A program made the translations under genes and the position numbers. 64,000 nt of DNA from Dyella_B sp035503745. GTDB taxonomy: Bacteria; Pseudomonadota; Gammaproteobacteria; Xanthomonadales; Rhodanobacteraceae. The stretch covers positions 1-64,000 of the forward strand of contig NZ_DATJTC010000002.1 of assembly GCF_035503745.1 (NCBI RefSeq). Reading direction: 5' to 3'. Position 1 is the stretch's first letter. Every line of letters begins with the position of its first letter. Below the pieces are notes generated by a model, which saw only the letters and a program-made list of their open reading frames with translations, was not told the DNA's origin and ran no database searches. Shown here in pieces: positions 30,651 to 38,551 of the stretch.

Positions 30651-30947
30651 GACCGGGCTCGAATACAACGGCGCACGCTATTACGACTCGGCGTCGGGAC
30701 GCTTCCCGCAAGCCGACCCGATGCACATCAAACTGCTGGGCCAGTTCGGCCGGCGACAGTGATCCGCATTCCTATGACCGGTCAATAAATAATCCGGCCG
30801 CCAACCTTGCTCAGTTCTAAGCTAGGTATAAGAACGGTAATTATGAAGCACAAGCACAGATGTGGCAGAGCTATGTGTATTCGAAGCTAACGGAGTGGAG
30901 ATGTAAACCAAGCCACGTTTAATCGAAGGTTCATGCGAGTGCAAACA

Positions 30948-31304
30948 ATGAACATTGTGAAGAATTTTCTGATATCCGGTGTCGTGATTTTTTCTGCATG
31001 TGTCGCACCTGGAGATGGCGTCAAGGCAAAGAGCGGCTATGCAGCCGCTGCACCTGTGATTAAAGCACTTGACGCGTATCATCAGGTCAATGATGCCTAT
31101 CCCTCTTCGTTGAATCAGCTAGTTCCAAAGTTCATTGCCGGCGATAGGTTGGTAGCTACCACGCCAGATAGAAAAGTAACGCCGTTTAAGTATCGACAAG
31201 TCGATAACGGTTATGAGCTATCGTTTTCTTATACGGGTCCCGGTACGAACCAATGTGTGTACAGGGAAAGTGCCAAAGCGTGGAAATGCTACGGCGCTTA
31301 CTAG
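30948..31304 (+). CDS. Small lipoprotein, candidate immunity or tip-associated protein
   Basis: A 118-aa protein. The N terminus MNIVKNFLISGVVIFSAC resembles a lipoprotein signal with the Cys at residue 18 (weak lipobox, FSAC). The mature part contains APVIKALDAYHQVNDAYPSSLNQLVP, a pattern seen in the globular part of pseudopilin-like and some small periplasmic proteins, and two further Cys near the end. It lies 25 bases after the broken orphan Rhs tip, so it could be the immunity gene that came with that tip. A start at 30933, five codons upstream, is also possible. Confidence 0.6.
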   Translation: MNIVKNFLISGVVIFSACVAPGDGVKAKSGYAAAAPVIKALDAYHQVNDAYPSSLNQLVPKFIAGDRLVATTPDRKVTPFKYRQVDNGYELSFSYTGPGTNQCVYRESAKAWKCYGAY

Positions 31305-31551
31305 GACTGCCCGAACACCATAAGCGGTCGTGCCACGGAAAACCGTTGCGATCGGTGCATTACGGTGAGCAGAAATTCATACAGCAACACTCTCTATAAA
31401 AACATTGAAAATTTTCTCGGCCGCACGATGACAACGACGATTGCCGATAAGGCGCAAGATCGCTCATCCCTGGGTCTTGGCTGTTGCCCTTTGATCAGCC
31501 GCTTGGAACACTCGTGACCTGCTACGGAAAATTGGTCGTACCACCAGGAAA
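31305..31551 (+). other. 247-bp low-GC stretch with an unassigned open frame
   Basis: A frame stays open from the stop at 31304 to a TGA at 31515-31517. It contains a possible GTG start at 31365 with 50 codons (NSYSNTLYKNIENFLGRTM). There is no good ribosome binding site and no recognised family. It may be a decayed tip or immunity gene. Confidence 0.3.
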
Positions 31552-31908
31552 ATGGCGCATATGTCACCGACATTGAGGGGTGGGCTGATATCCATTTTCC
31601 TGACCGCTGTCGCGTTCGTCGCGGCAGTTCAATGTGCTTACACTTTTGGTCAGCTCTATCACGTCGCGATCATGGCGTATAAAACAGGAGAAGTGCAGCC
31701 GCATCTGGTTAGCTTCGGCCGACTTGGCGTTTATTCATATTTTTCATTGGCAACCATTATCGCGGTCACAATGCTTTTATTCATAAAGTCTAAAGGAGGC
31801 GTTAGGCGTGCAAAGGTCGCCAGCGCGTTCTTAATAATCTCTCTCGTCAGTGCCGCTGTCTTCGCGGTGCTGGTCCTACTCCCGGTCTCTGATGTGGTCA
31901 TTAGGTAG
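31552..31908 (+). CDS. Small membrane protein, unknown function
   Basis: A 118-aa protein with three predicted membrane segments: GGLISIFLTAVAFVAAVQCAY, YSYFSLATIIAVTMLLF, and ASAFLIISLVSAAVFAVLVLL. Basic residues (KSKGGVRRAK) lie between the second and third. I recognise no family. It lies in the low-GC tail of the Rhs island. Small inner-membrane proteins here are often immunity proteins, but nothing in the sequence proves that. AGGA precedes the first ATG closely, and the ATG at 31561 is an alternative start. Confidence 0.55.
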   Translation: MAHMSPTLRGGLISIFLTAVAFVAAVQCAYTFGQLYHVAIMAYKTGEVQPHLVSFGRLGVYSYFSLATIIAVTMLLFIKSKGGVRRAKVASAFLIISLVSAAVFAVLVLLPVSDVVIR

Positions 31909-32143
31909 CCGCAAAGCGCTCCTACACCGTTCGGTTTTCGCGACAAGAACAACGAGAACAAAGGAGTCAGAACCTGAGGTTTCCCAGCGTTTCATGCTGT
32001 CGCTGTCATCTGGTCTGGTCCCTTTGTTAAATGTGACTGTCGGGATGTCTGTTCCCCTGCAAGGAGAGTCCCATTCTCGAACGCAAGTGCAGCTCGCAAT
32101 AAACACGTGGCTTATCCCCATAACTCAATTTCGAGAAGAGGTT

Positions 32144-32335
32144 ATGATCAAAAATAAGATAGCGGAGAGTGAAATTAGCGCTCTGATGCTTGAGATAAAT
32201 GCAAAACTGAATGAGTCCGTTCGAGGGGTTCAAGAGACCTGTGACGACGATGATTTCAGAGCCTATCGACGAGCGGTTGGGGAAATTATGGGCGAGATTT
32301 TATTTGAGATTGCCAAAAGGGGAGAGTTGCGGTGA
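32144..32335 (+). CDS. Small hypothetical protein (63 aa)
   Basis: A 63-aa, largely helical, acidic protein (ETCDDDDFRAYRRAVGEIMGEI). I chose the ATG at 32144, with AGAGG a few bases upstream. The open frame extends further upstream but that part looks non-coding. It ends in a 4-bp overlap with the GTG start of tag. Composition is lower in GC than tag, so it is the last gene of the island. It could be the end of an island operon that now reads into tag. Function unknown. Confidence 0.55.
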   Translation: MIKNKIAESEISALMLEINAKLNESVRGVQETCDDDDFRAYRRAVGEIMGEILFEIAKRGELR

Positions 32336-32913
32336 CCACACGCATACGTTGTCATTGGGCGGCCGATGGGGAGTTGATGCAGGCGTATCACGACGCCGAA
32401 TGGGGCGTGCCGCTGCACGACGATCGCATGCTGTTCGAATTTCTGTGCCTGGAAGGTGCGCAGGCGGGGCTTTCGTGGCGTACGGTGTTGCACAAGCGCG
32501 ACAATTATCGGGGCGCTTTCCACAATTTCGACATCGCGCGCGTTGCGGCAATGAAGGATCGCGAGCTGGAAAAGTTGCTGCTCGATCCCGGCCTGATCCG
32601 CAACCGCCTGAAGATGACCTCGGCGCGCGGCAATGCGAAGGCGGCGCTGCAGGTCATCGAGGAGTTCGGCAGTCTCGATGCGTATCTGTGGTCTTTCGTC
32701 CAGGGCAAGCCGGTGCAGAACCGCTGGCGCGCGAAGGGCGAGGTGCCGGCCAGCACGCCGCTGTCCGATCGCATGAGCAAGGATCTGAAAAAGCGCGGCT
32801 TCCGCTTTGTCGGCACCACCATCTGCTACGCCTTCATGCAGGCCACCGGCATGGTCAACGATCATCTGGTGGATTGCTTCCGGCACAAGGCGTGCGCCGC
32901 CAAGCGCGCATAG
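32332..32913 (+). CDS. tag: DNA-3-methyladenine glycosylase I
   Basis: A 193-aa base-excision-repair glycosylase that removes 3-methyladenine from alkylated DNA. The N terminus RCHWAADGELMQAYHDAEWGVP contains the Cys of the family's zinc site and the YHDxEWG signature. LCLEGAQAGLSWRTVL and the HHH-like FRFVGTTICYAFMQATGMVNDH follow, with the conserved C-terminal His/Cys residues (DHLVDCFRH). It starts with GTG at 32332, in 4-bp overlap with the small island gene. This is where backbone GC resumes. Confidence 0.93.
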   Translation: MTTRIRCHWAADGELMQAYHDAEWGVPLHDDRMLFEFLCLEGAQAGLSWRTVLHKRDNYRGAFHNFDIARVAAMKDRELEKLLLDPGLIRNRLKMTSARGNAKAALQVIEEFGSLDAYLWSFVQGKPVQNRWRAKGEVPASTPLSDRMSKDLKKRGFRFVGTTICYAFMQATGMVNDHLVDCFRHKACAAKRA

Positions 32914-32944
32914 CGGTCACGCTTGCATCGCCAGGCGGGGCGTT

Positions 32945-33826
32945 TCAGCGGCGGCGCGAGCCGCGCAGGCTGTCGATGGAAAAGCTGGCGATTTCGCCGC
33001 CGTCTTTCGCGCGACGCGATTGCCCTGGCGGCGGGCCCCAGGCATGCGCTGTCACCACTTCCCAGGTGGCGGGAATGAGCCCGTCCACGCGCATCGCTTC
33101 GTAGGCGGCCAGCATGCCGCGGAAGTGCCGCTTGCCGGTGAGGCCGCGCTCGCGTCCGCGGTCGGCATGCGTGGCGCCCAGGCCCTTGAGTTCGCGCAGC
33201 AACGCCTGCGGATCGCTATAGGTGAGGGTGTAGCGATCCACGTCCAGCACCGGATCGCGCAGCCCCGCCGCGATCATCGCATCGCCCAGGTCGTGCATGT
33301 CCAGGAAGCGGCCCACGTGCGAATGCTGGTCCACCGAGGCCCATGCGGCGCGAAGCTCGCGCAAGGTGTCCGGGCCGAAGGTGGAGAACAGCAGCATGCC
33401 GCCGGGCTTGAGTACGCGCACGCATTCGCCGAACAACGCGGGCAGATCGTCGATCCACTGAAAGCACAGGTTCGAATGCAGCACCTCGACGCTGTGATCG
33501 GGCAGCGGCAACGCCGTCGCCTCGCCGCACACGCGCAGAAACGGCTTGAGCCAACCGGCGTGTGCCCTGGCCGTGCGCAGCATCGGCAGCGCGGCGTCCA
33601 CGGCGATCACCTGCGCTTTGGCGTAGCGCTTTTTCAGCAGCGCCGAGCCGCGCCCGGTGCCTGCGCCGACGTCGATCACCCGCGACGGTTGCTGCAGATA
33701 GAAATCCAGCCGCTCCAGCAACAGTTGCTGCACCTCGCGCTGCAGGGCGTCGTGTTTTTCGTAGCTGTCGGCAGCGTGGCCGAAGTTGGCGCGCACGCGT
33801 TGCGTGTCGAGGTGGAAATCGCTCAT
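32945..33826 (-). CDS. bioC: Malonyl-ACP O-methyltransferase
   Basis: A 293-aa SAM methyltransferase that starts biotin synthesis by methylating malonyl-ACP, so that the fatty acid pathway can build the pimeloyl chain. The SAM motif VIDVGAGTGRGSALL and LHSNLCFQWIDDLPALF (typical of BioC), with VLKPGGMLLFSTFG, are present. The N terminus QRVRANFGHAADSYEKHD is the BioC signature. The ATG at 33826 overlaps the bioH stop by 4 bases. It is the last gene of the biotin operon. Confidence 0.93.
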   Translation of the reverse strand: MSDFHLDTQRVRANFGHAADSYEKHDALQREVQQLLLERLDFYLQQPSRVIDVGAGTGRGSALLKKRYAKAQVIAVDAALPMLRTARAHAGWLKPFLRVCGEATALPLPDHSVEVLHSNLCFQWIDDLPALFGECVRVLKPGGMLLFSTFGPDTLRELRAAWASVDQHSHVGRFLDMHDLGDAMIAAGLRDPVLDVDRYTLTYSDPQALLRELKGLGATHADRGRERGLTGKRHFRGMLAAYEAMRVDGLIPATWEVVTAHAWGPPPGQSRRAKDGGEIASFSIDSLRGSRRR

Positions 33827-34596
33827 CGGTGGGCCTCGAGCCAGGGCAGCAGCGTTTGGGCAACGGCATCGGCATGGCTCAGAAAAGGGGCGTGGCCGGC
33901 GTGCGCGATGACGTGGAAGGGGCCGGCACTCGCCGCGGCCGACCATTCCATGGCCTGCGGATGCACCAGGCGGTCGAGCCGGCCGGCGGCCCACCAGCTG
34001 TTGCCCGGTTTCAAGCGCTGCAACGCGGCGCGCAGGTCGGTTTGATCGAGCAGGCGGATACCTTCCTGCAACACGCGCAGATTCGGTTCGCCGCGCGAAA
34101 AGACCTGCTCGCGCAGCTTGCGCAGCTCGCCGCGCGGATCGCGGCTGCCCATCACTTCCAGCGTCAGGAAACGATCGACGGTGGCGTGGTAGTCGGTCTC
34201 AAGATCCGTTGCCAATTGTTGCACCAGCGCTTGTTCGCGGCCCTGCGGCCAGTCCGGCGCGCTGACGAAGCGCGGCGTGGCGCATAGCATGGCCAGTCCA
34301 CGCACTTGTTGCGGGAGGTCCAGCGCGGCGCGCAGCGCGACCAGCCCGCCCATCGACCAGCCCAGCCACGCTGCCGGTGGCGTGGCGTCGGCGATCGCGT
34401 GCGCGCAGATGGCCGGATCCAATGGCAGCTCGCTATCGCGCGAGTAGCCGTGTCCGGGCAGGTCCACCAGATACAGGGTGCAGTGTTCGGCCAGCGCCTG
34501 CACCAGCGGCGCGAAGATGCCGCCGTGCATGGCCCAGCCGTGGATCATCACCAGCGGGATCGGGCCGCTGCCGTGCGTCTGGATATGCAGGCTCAT
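33823..34596 (-). CDS. bioH: Pimeloyl-ACP methyl ester carboxylesterase
   Basis: A 257-aa alpha/beta hydrolase that removes the methyl group from pimeloyl-ACP methyl ester. MIHGWAMHGGIF supplies the oxyanion region, LGWSMGGLVAL holds the nucleophile Ser and HAGHAPFLSHA the catalytic His. The position between trhO and bioC, with ATGA overlaps on both sides, supports the BioH assignment over a generic hydrolase. Confidence 0.92.
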   Translation of the reverse strand: MSLHIQTHGSGPIPLVMIHGWAMHGGIFAPLVQALAEHCTLYLVDLPGHGYSRDSELPLDPAICAHAIADATPPAAWLGWSMGGLVALRAALDLPQQVRGLAMLCATPRFVSAPDWPQGREQALVQQLATDLETDYHATVDRFLTLEVMGSRDPRGELRKLREQVFSRGEPNLRVLQEGIRLLDQTDLRAALQRLKPGNSWWAAGRLDRLVHPQAMEWSAAASAGPFHVIAHAGHAPFLSHADAVAQTLLPWLEAHR

Positions 34597-35369
34597 GCGG
34601 CGCCGGCCTTTGCGGTGTCTTCCCACGCGCGGGCCGATGGCGCTGCCGGCGCCAGCGCGTGATCCACCGCGCCGCGCTCGTCGAACACGAAGCAGTCGCC
34701 CTGCCAGTGCGCAGCGCCGACTTGCTCGAAGTATTTCAGGATGCCGCCTTCCAATTGATAAACGCGCTGCATGCCGGCGTCCTGCATGTGCAGCGCGGCT
34801 TTTTCGCAGCGAATGCCGCCGGTGCAATAGGAGACGACCGTCTTGTCCGCGTAACGCGCCCGATCGGCGGCCAGCGCCGCCGGCAGTTGCGTGAAGCTGG
34901 CGATGCGATAGTCGATGGCCTGCGCAAACATGCCCACGTCGGTTTCGTAGGCGTTGCGCGTGTCCAGCAACAGCACCTCGCGGCCGTCGTCGTCATGACC
35001 CTGATCGAGCCAGCGCTTGAGCGTGATGGCATCCACCGCGGGCGCGCGGCCGCCTTCGGGGCGAATGGCGGGATGGCGCAGCGTGATGATTTCCTTCTTC
35101 AACCGCACGCGCATGCGCTTGAAGGGTATTTCGTCGGACAGCGATTCTTTCGTCTCAAGGTCGGCAAAGCGCGTGTCCTCGCCAAGCCAACGCATGAACG
35201 CTGCGATGGCCTGGCGGGAGCCGGCCAGGAACAGGTTGATGCCCTCCGGCGCCAGCAGGATCGTGCCCTTCAACGCGAGCGCATGGCATTGCGCCAGCAC
35301 GCGTTCGCGCAGCGCCGGCAAATCGTCCAGGCTGACGAAGCGGTAGGCGGAAATATTGAGGATCGACAT
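34593..35369 (-). CDS. trhO: tRNA uridine(34) hydroxylase, rhodanese-like (TrhO/YceA)
   Basis: A 258-aa protein of the YceA/TrhO family, which makes 5-hydroxyuridine at position 34 of tRNA with O2. The N-terminal acylphosphatase-like part (FVSLDDLPALRERVL; GTILLAPEGINLFLAG) precedes a rhodanese domain with the active Cys in VSYCTGGIRCEKAA. The ATG at 35369 is preferred over a TTG two codons upstream. It is 28 bases from bioF and overlaps bioH by 4 bases, so it sits inside the biotin operon, although no biotin role is known. Confidence 0.93.
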   Translation of the reverse strand: MSILNISAYRFVSLDDLPALRERVLAQCHALALKGTILLAPEGINLFLAGSRQAIAAFMRWLGEDTRFADLETKESLSDEIPFKRMRVRLKKEIITLRHPAIRPEGGRAPAVDAITLKRWLDQGHDDDGREVLLLDTRNAYETDVGMFAQAIDYRIASFTQLPAALAADRARYADKTVVSYCTGGIRCEKAALHMQDAGMQRVYQLEGGILKYFEQVGAAHWQGDCFVFDERGAVDHALAPAAPSARAWEDTAKAGAA

Positions 35370-35397
35370 AGGCAAGGCGGGGACGCTGGACTGGCCA

Positions 35398-36582
35398 TTA
35401 TACCGGCGCGTCTGCCAGGCGCAGGGCGGCGAGCGCTTCCAGCAGCCTGTCGACGTGGGTTTCTTCGTGCGCGGCGGTCAGCGTAATGCGCAGCCGCGCC
35501 TGGCCCTGCGGCACGGTGGGCGGGCGGATCGCCACCACCAGCAAACCCTTCGCTTCCAGCGCCTTGGATGCTTCCAGGGCGCGCCCGGCATCGCCGAGCA
35601 AAAGCGGCTGGATGGCGGTGTGCGAGGGCATCAGGGGCAGGCCCAGTTCGGTGGCGCCGCGCCGAAAGCGTTGGATCAGGCCGGCGAGTTTTTCGCGCCG
35701 TCCGCTTTCCTGGCGGGCGAGCGCCACGGCGCGCCGTGCCGCTGCCGCCAGCGCGGGTGGCATGGCGGTGGTGTAGATGTAGGTGCGCGCAAATTGCGTC
35801 AGTCCGTCGATCAAACCAGCCGAACCGGCGACGAAGGCGCCGCTGCATCCCAGCGCCTTGCCGAGCGTGGCCATCAGCACCGGCACCTCGCCTGCGTTCA
35901 ATCCGGCGTGCGCCACGCTGCCGGCGCCGTTATCGCCCAGTACGCCCAGGCCGTGCGCATCGTCGACCATCAAGGTGGCGCGTTCGCGGCGACACAGTGC
36001 GGCCAGTTCGCGCAGGGGCGCGATGTCGCCGTCCATGCTGAACACGCCATCGGTGGCCAGCAGTGCGCAGGCGTCCGGGTTGCCGCGCAGCTGGCGCTCG
36101 GCGGCATCCACGTCCGCATGCCGGTAGCGCTTGAGGTCCGCGCCGGAAAGCTGCGCGCCGTCGAGCAGGCAGGCGTGGTTGAGTTTGTCCTGCACGCACA
36201 GGTCGCCGCGCTGCAATAGCGCCTGCATGGTGCCCAGATTGGCCATGTAGCCGGTGGAAAAAAGCAGGGCGCGTTCGCGGCCGGTCCATTCGGCCAGCGC
36301 TTCTTCCAGCGCGGCATGCTCGCGGCGATGGCCGCAGATCAGGTGCGCGGAACCGCTGCCCACGCCATCGGCATCGGCCGCTTCTTTCAATGCGGCGATC
36401 AGTTGGGGATGTTGCGCCAGGCCCAGGTAATCGTTGGTGCAGAAAGCCAGCAGGCGGCGCCCCTGGCTTTCCACCCACGGGCCATCGGCGCGCGCGATGG
36501 TGCGCAGGTGCCGTTGCAGCCGGGCTTGCGCGCGTTCGGCCGTCTGGACGGCCAGGCGCGCAAGCAGTTCAGGCCGCGGCAT
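35398..36582 (-). CDS. bioF: 8-amino-7-oxononanoate synthase
   Basis: A 394-aa PLP enzyme that condenses pimeloyl-ACP with alanine. CTNDYLGLAQHPQLIAALKEA, GSGSAHLICGHRREHAALE and the PLP lysine in LMATLGKALGCSGAF are diagnostic of the alpha-oxoamine synthase family. The bioB neighbour makes BioF the right member. The start overlaps the bioB 3' end by 14 bases. Confidence 0.95.
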   Translation of the reverse strand: MPRPELLARLAVQTAERAQARLQRHLRTIARADGPWVESQGRRLLAFCTNDYLGLAQHPQLIAALKEAADADGVGSGSAHLICGHRREHAALEEALAEWTGRERALLFSTGYMANLGTMQALLQRGDLCVQDKLNHACLLDGAQLSGADLKRYRHADVDAAERQLRGNPDACALLATDGVFSMDGDIAPLRELAALCRRERATLMVDDAHGLGVLGDNGAGSVAHAGLNAGEVPVLMATLGKALGCSGAFVAGSAGLIDGLTQFARTYIYTTAMPPALAAAARRAVALARQESGRREKLAGLIQRFRRGATELGLPLMPSHTAIQPLLLGDAGRALEASKALEAKGLLVVAIRPPTVPQGQARLRITLTAAHEETHVDRLLEALAALRLADAPV

Positions 36583-37618
36583 GGCAGCCGCAGCCGTTGC
36601 CGCAGCTGCCCGCTTGGGTCTCCAGGATGTCGGCGTGCACGGTGTCGGTGTCCTGGGCGACCTCCAGTGCGTGCAGGTCCAGGCGGCGGAACAGGGCGCG
36701 ATCGTGCTCGACGTCGGGGTTGCCGGTGGTCAGCAGCTTTTCGCCGTAGAAAATCGAATTGGCGCCGGCGAAGAAGCACAGCGCCTGCACCGCGTCGTCC
36801 ATCTGCTGGCGGCCGGCGGAGAGGCGCACCATCGAGGCCGGCATCAGGATGCGTGCGACGGCGATGGTGCGTACGAACTCGAACGGATCCAGCGCCTCGG
36901 TGCCGTGCAGCGGCGTGCCTTCCACCTGCACCAGCTGGTTGATCGGCACCGACTGCGGGTGCTCGGGCAGGTTGGCCAGCGTCTGCAGCAGGCCGGCGCG
37001 CTGCGTACGCGTTTCGCCCATGCCGACGATGCCGCCGCAGCAGGTTTTAAGGCCCACTTCGCGGATATGTTCGAGCGTATCCAGGCGATCCTGATAATGG
37101 CGCGTGTGGATGATCTGGTCGTAGAACTCCGGCGCGGTATCGAGGTTGTGGTTGTAGTAGTCGAGCCCGGCCTGCTTGAGCGTCTTGGCCTGCGGCTCGG
37201 TCAGCATGCCCAGCGTGGCGCAGGTTTCCAGGCCCAGCGCCTTGACCGCCGAGACAATGTCGGCGACTTGGGCGACATCGCGGTCCTTGGGGCTGCGCCA
37301 GGCCGCGCCCATGCAGAAGCGGCTGGCGCCGGCGTCCTTGGCGGCCTGGGCGCGGGCCAGGACGGCGTCCACCGACATGAGCTTTTCGGCCTTGACGCCG
37401 GTGTGGTAGCGCGCGGCCTGCGGGCAATAGCCGCAATCCTCCGGGCAGCCGCCGGTCTTGATCGACAGCAGCGTGGACACCTGCACCGCATTCGGGTCGT
37501 GGTGCTGGCGATGCGTGCTGTGCGCCCGGTGCAGCAGTTCGTTGAACGGCAGGGCGAACAGGGCGACGACTTCATCGCGCGTCCAGTCATGGCGAAGTGC
37601 GGCTACGGACATGGGCAT
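36569..37618 (-). CDS. bioB: Biotin synthase
   Basis: A 349-aa radical SAM enzyme that inserts sulfur into dethiobiotin. The CxxxCxxC cluster motif GGCPEDCGYCPQAARY is at about residues 54-69. CMGAAWRSPKDRD and the [2Fe-2S]-ligand region further down are intact. The C terminus has an extra Cys/Gly-rich tail (GSCGNGCGCHAAA). First gene of the biotin operon. The start is at 37618 or two codons later. Upstream lies a BirA-like operator that covers a consensus -35 box. Confidence 0.96.
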   Translation of the reverse strand: MPMSVAALRHDWTRDEVVALFALPFNELLHRAHSTHRQHHDPNAVQVSTLLSIKTGGCPEDCGYCPQAARYHTGVKAEKLMSVDAVLARAQAAKDAGASRFCMGAAWRSPKDRDVAQVADIVSAVKALGLETCATLGMLTEPQAKTLKQAGLDYYNHNLDTAPEFYDQIIHTRHYQDRLDTLEHIREVGLKTCCGGIVGMGETRTQRAGLLQTLANLPEHPQSVPINQLVQVEGTPLHGTEALDPFEFVRTIAVARILMPASMVRLSAGRQQMDDAVQALCFFAGANSIFYGEKLLTTGNPDVEHDRALFRRLDLHALEVAQDTDTVHADILETQAGSCGNGCGCHAAA

Positions 37619-37666
37619 CGGTTCCGGAAAACGTGCGGCGCATAAGTGTGGAAGTGACCCGGAAGG

Positions 37667-37700
37667 CTGTCAACTCAATACGGGGTGGAATGGTTGACGG
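37667..37700. promoter_or_regulatory. Candidate BirA operator and bioB promoter -35 box
   Basis: CTGTCAACT, 16 bases, GGTTGACGG: two 9-bp half-sites that resemble the proteobacterial BirA operator (TTGTAAACC-N15/16-GGTTTACAA) in spacing and in the conserved G-T-x-A-A-C core. The bioB-proximal half contains TTGACA on the minus strand, a perfect -35 box for bioB, so binding would block transcription. It lies between divergent bioB and comF. The BirA match is inferred. Confidence 0.5.
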
Positions 37701-37830
37701 AAGGGGATGCCAAACCCGCTACCATCCGGCCTCTGTCCATCCCAAGGAAAGGATTCGTGGCTACAGACCAGGGCGGTATGCCGCGCGCACGCATACCCAG
37801 GTTGCGCGGTTAGGCCGGCACTCCCACTGC

Positions 37831-38541
37831 ATGAGCGCGGCAAAACATCTGCTGGATGCCTGGCACCGCTGGCTGCTGCCATGGCGCTGCCTGCTGTGCG
37901 GCGACGCGGGCATGGACGGCATCGACCTTTGCGCCGCCTGCATCGCCGAATGGCCACGCAACACGCCATGCTGCGCACGTTGCGCATTGCCCTTGCCCGC
38001 ATCGGCGCCGCAATGCGGCCGCTGCCTGCTCAAGGCGCCGCCGTGGGATGCGGCGTGGGCGCCGTTCCGCTATGCATGGCCGCTGGACCGGCTGGAAACG
38101 CGTTTCAAGTTCGGCCGCGATCTCGCCGCGGGCCGGGCGCTGGCGCAGGTGTGGCGGCATGAAACCCCGCGCGCGCTGCCGCAGCTCATCTTGCCGGTTC
38201 CGCTGCATCCGCGGCGACTGCGCCAGCGCGGCCACAACCAGGCGCTGGAATTGGCCCGGCCGCTGGCGCGCTCGCTGCGCATTCCGTGCCGGTGGGACGT
38301 GCTGCAACGCGTACGACATACCGACGCGCAAACCAGCTTGACGGCGATCGAACGGCGCCGCAATTTGCGCAACGCCTTTGCCCTGCGCAAGGGTGCGCAG
38401 CTACCCGCGCACGTGGCCGTGCTGGACGATGTCTTCACCACCGGGGCGACGCTCGCCGAATGCGCGGCTGTGCTCAAGCGGGCCGGCGTGGCGCGGGTCG
38501 ATGTATGGGCGCTTGCGCGAGCGCCGATACCCGGTCGCTAG
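37831..38541 (+). CDS. ComF family phosphoribosyltransferase-like protein
   Basis: A 236-aa ComF/GntX-type protein. Zinc-finger-like Cys pairs (CLLCGDAG, CAAC; CCARC, CGRC) fill residues about 18-65. A phosphoribosyltransferase domain follows, with RQRGHNQALELARPLA and the PRPP loop VAVLDDVFTTGATLAECA. Members take part in DNA uptake in competent bacteria, though many are of unknown role. It is divergent from bioB, a common arrangement in this group of bacteria. I chose the ATG at 37831, which begins just before the family's N-terminal Trp/Cys region. Confidence 0.88.
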   Translation: MSAAKHLLDAWHRWLLPWRCLLCGDAGMDGIDLCAACIAEWPRNTPCCARCALPLPASAPQCGRCLLKAPPWDAAWAPFRYAWPLDRLETRFKFGRDLAAGRALAQVWRHETPRALPQLILPVPLHPRRLRQRGHNQALELARPLARSLRIPCRWDVLQRVRHTDAQTSLTAIERRRNLRNAFALRKGAQLPAHVAVLDDVFTTGATLAECAAVLKRAGVARVDVWALARAPIPGR

Positions 38542-38551
38542 CATCGAAAAT

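Larger units (their letters stand above)
27817..30922 (+). pseudogene. Displaced Rhs core/tip fragment split by insertion sequences
   Basis: The segment has an Rhs core end, NIRFPG then QYFDAE, at 27817-27852. It continues on the far side of the IS3 element (from 30647) as TGLEYNGARYYDSASGRF, QADPMHIKLLGQF and DPHSYDRSINNPAANLAQF. Joining the flanks over one copy of CAGA restores the codons GAT GCA GAG ACC. Even without the insertion it is broken: an extra G near 27830-27836, another near 30750 that yields a premature TGA at 30760, and an in-frame TAA at 30818, with a tip remainder (ARYKNGNYEAQAQMW) open to 30922. It is a displaced, or orphan, tip of the kind found behind intact rhs genes. 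Confidence 0.85.
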
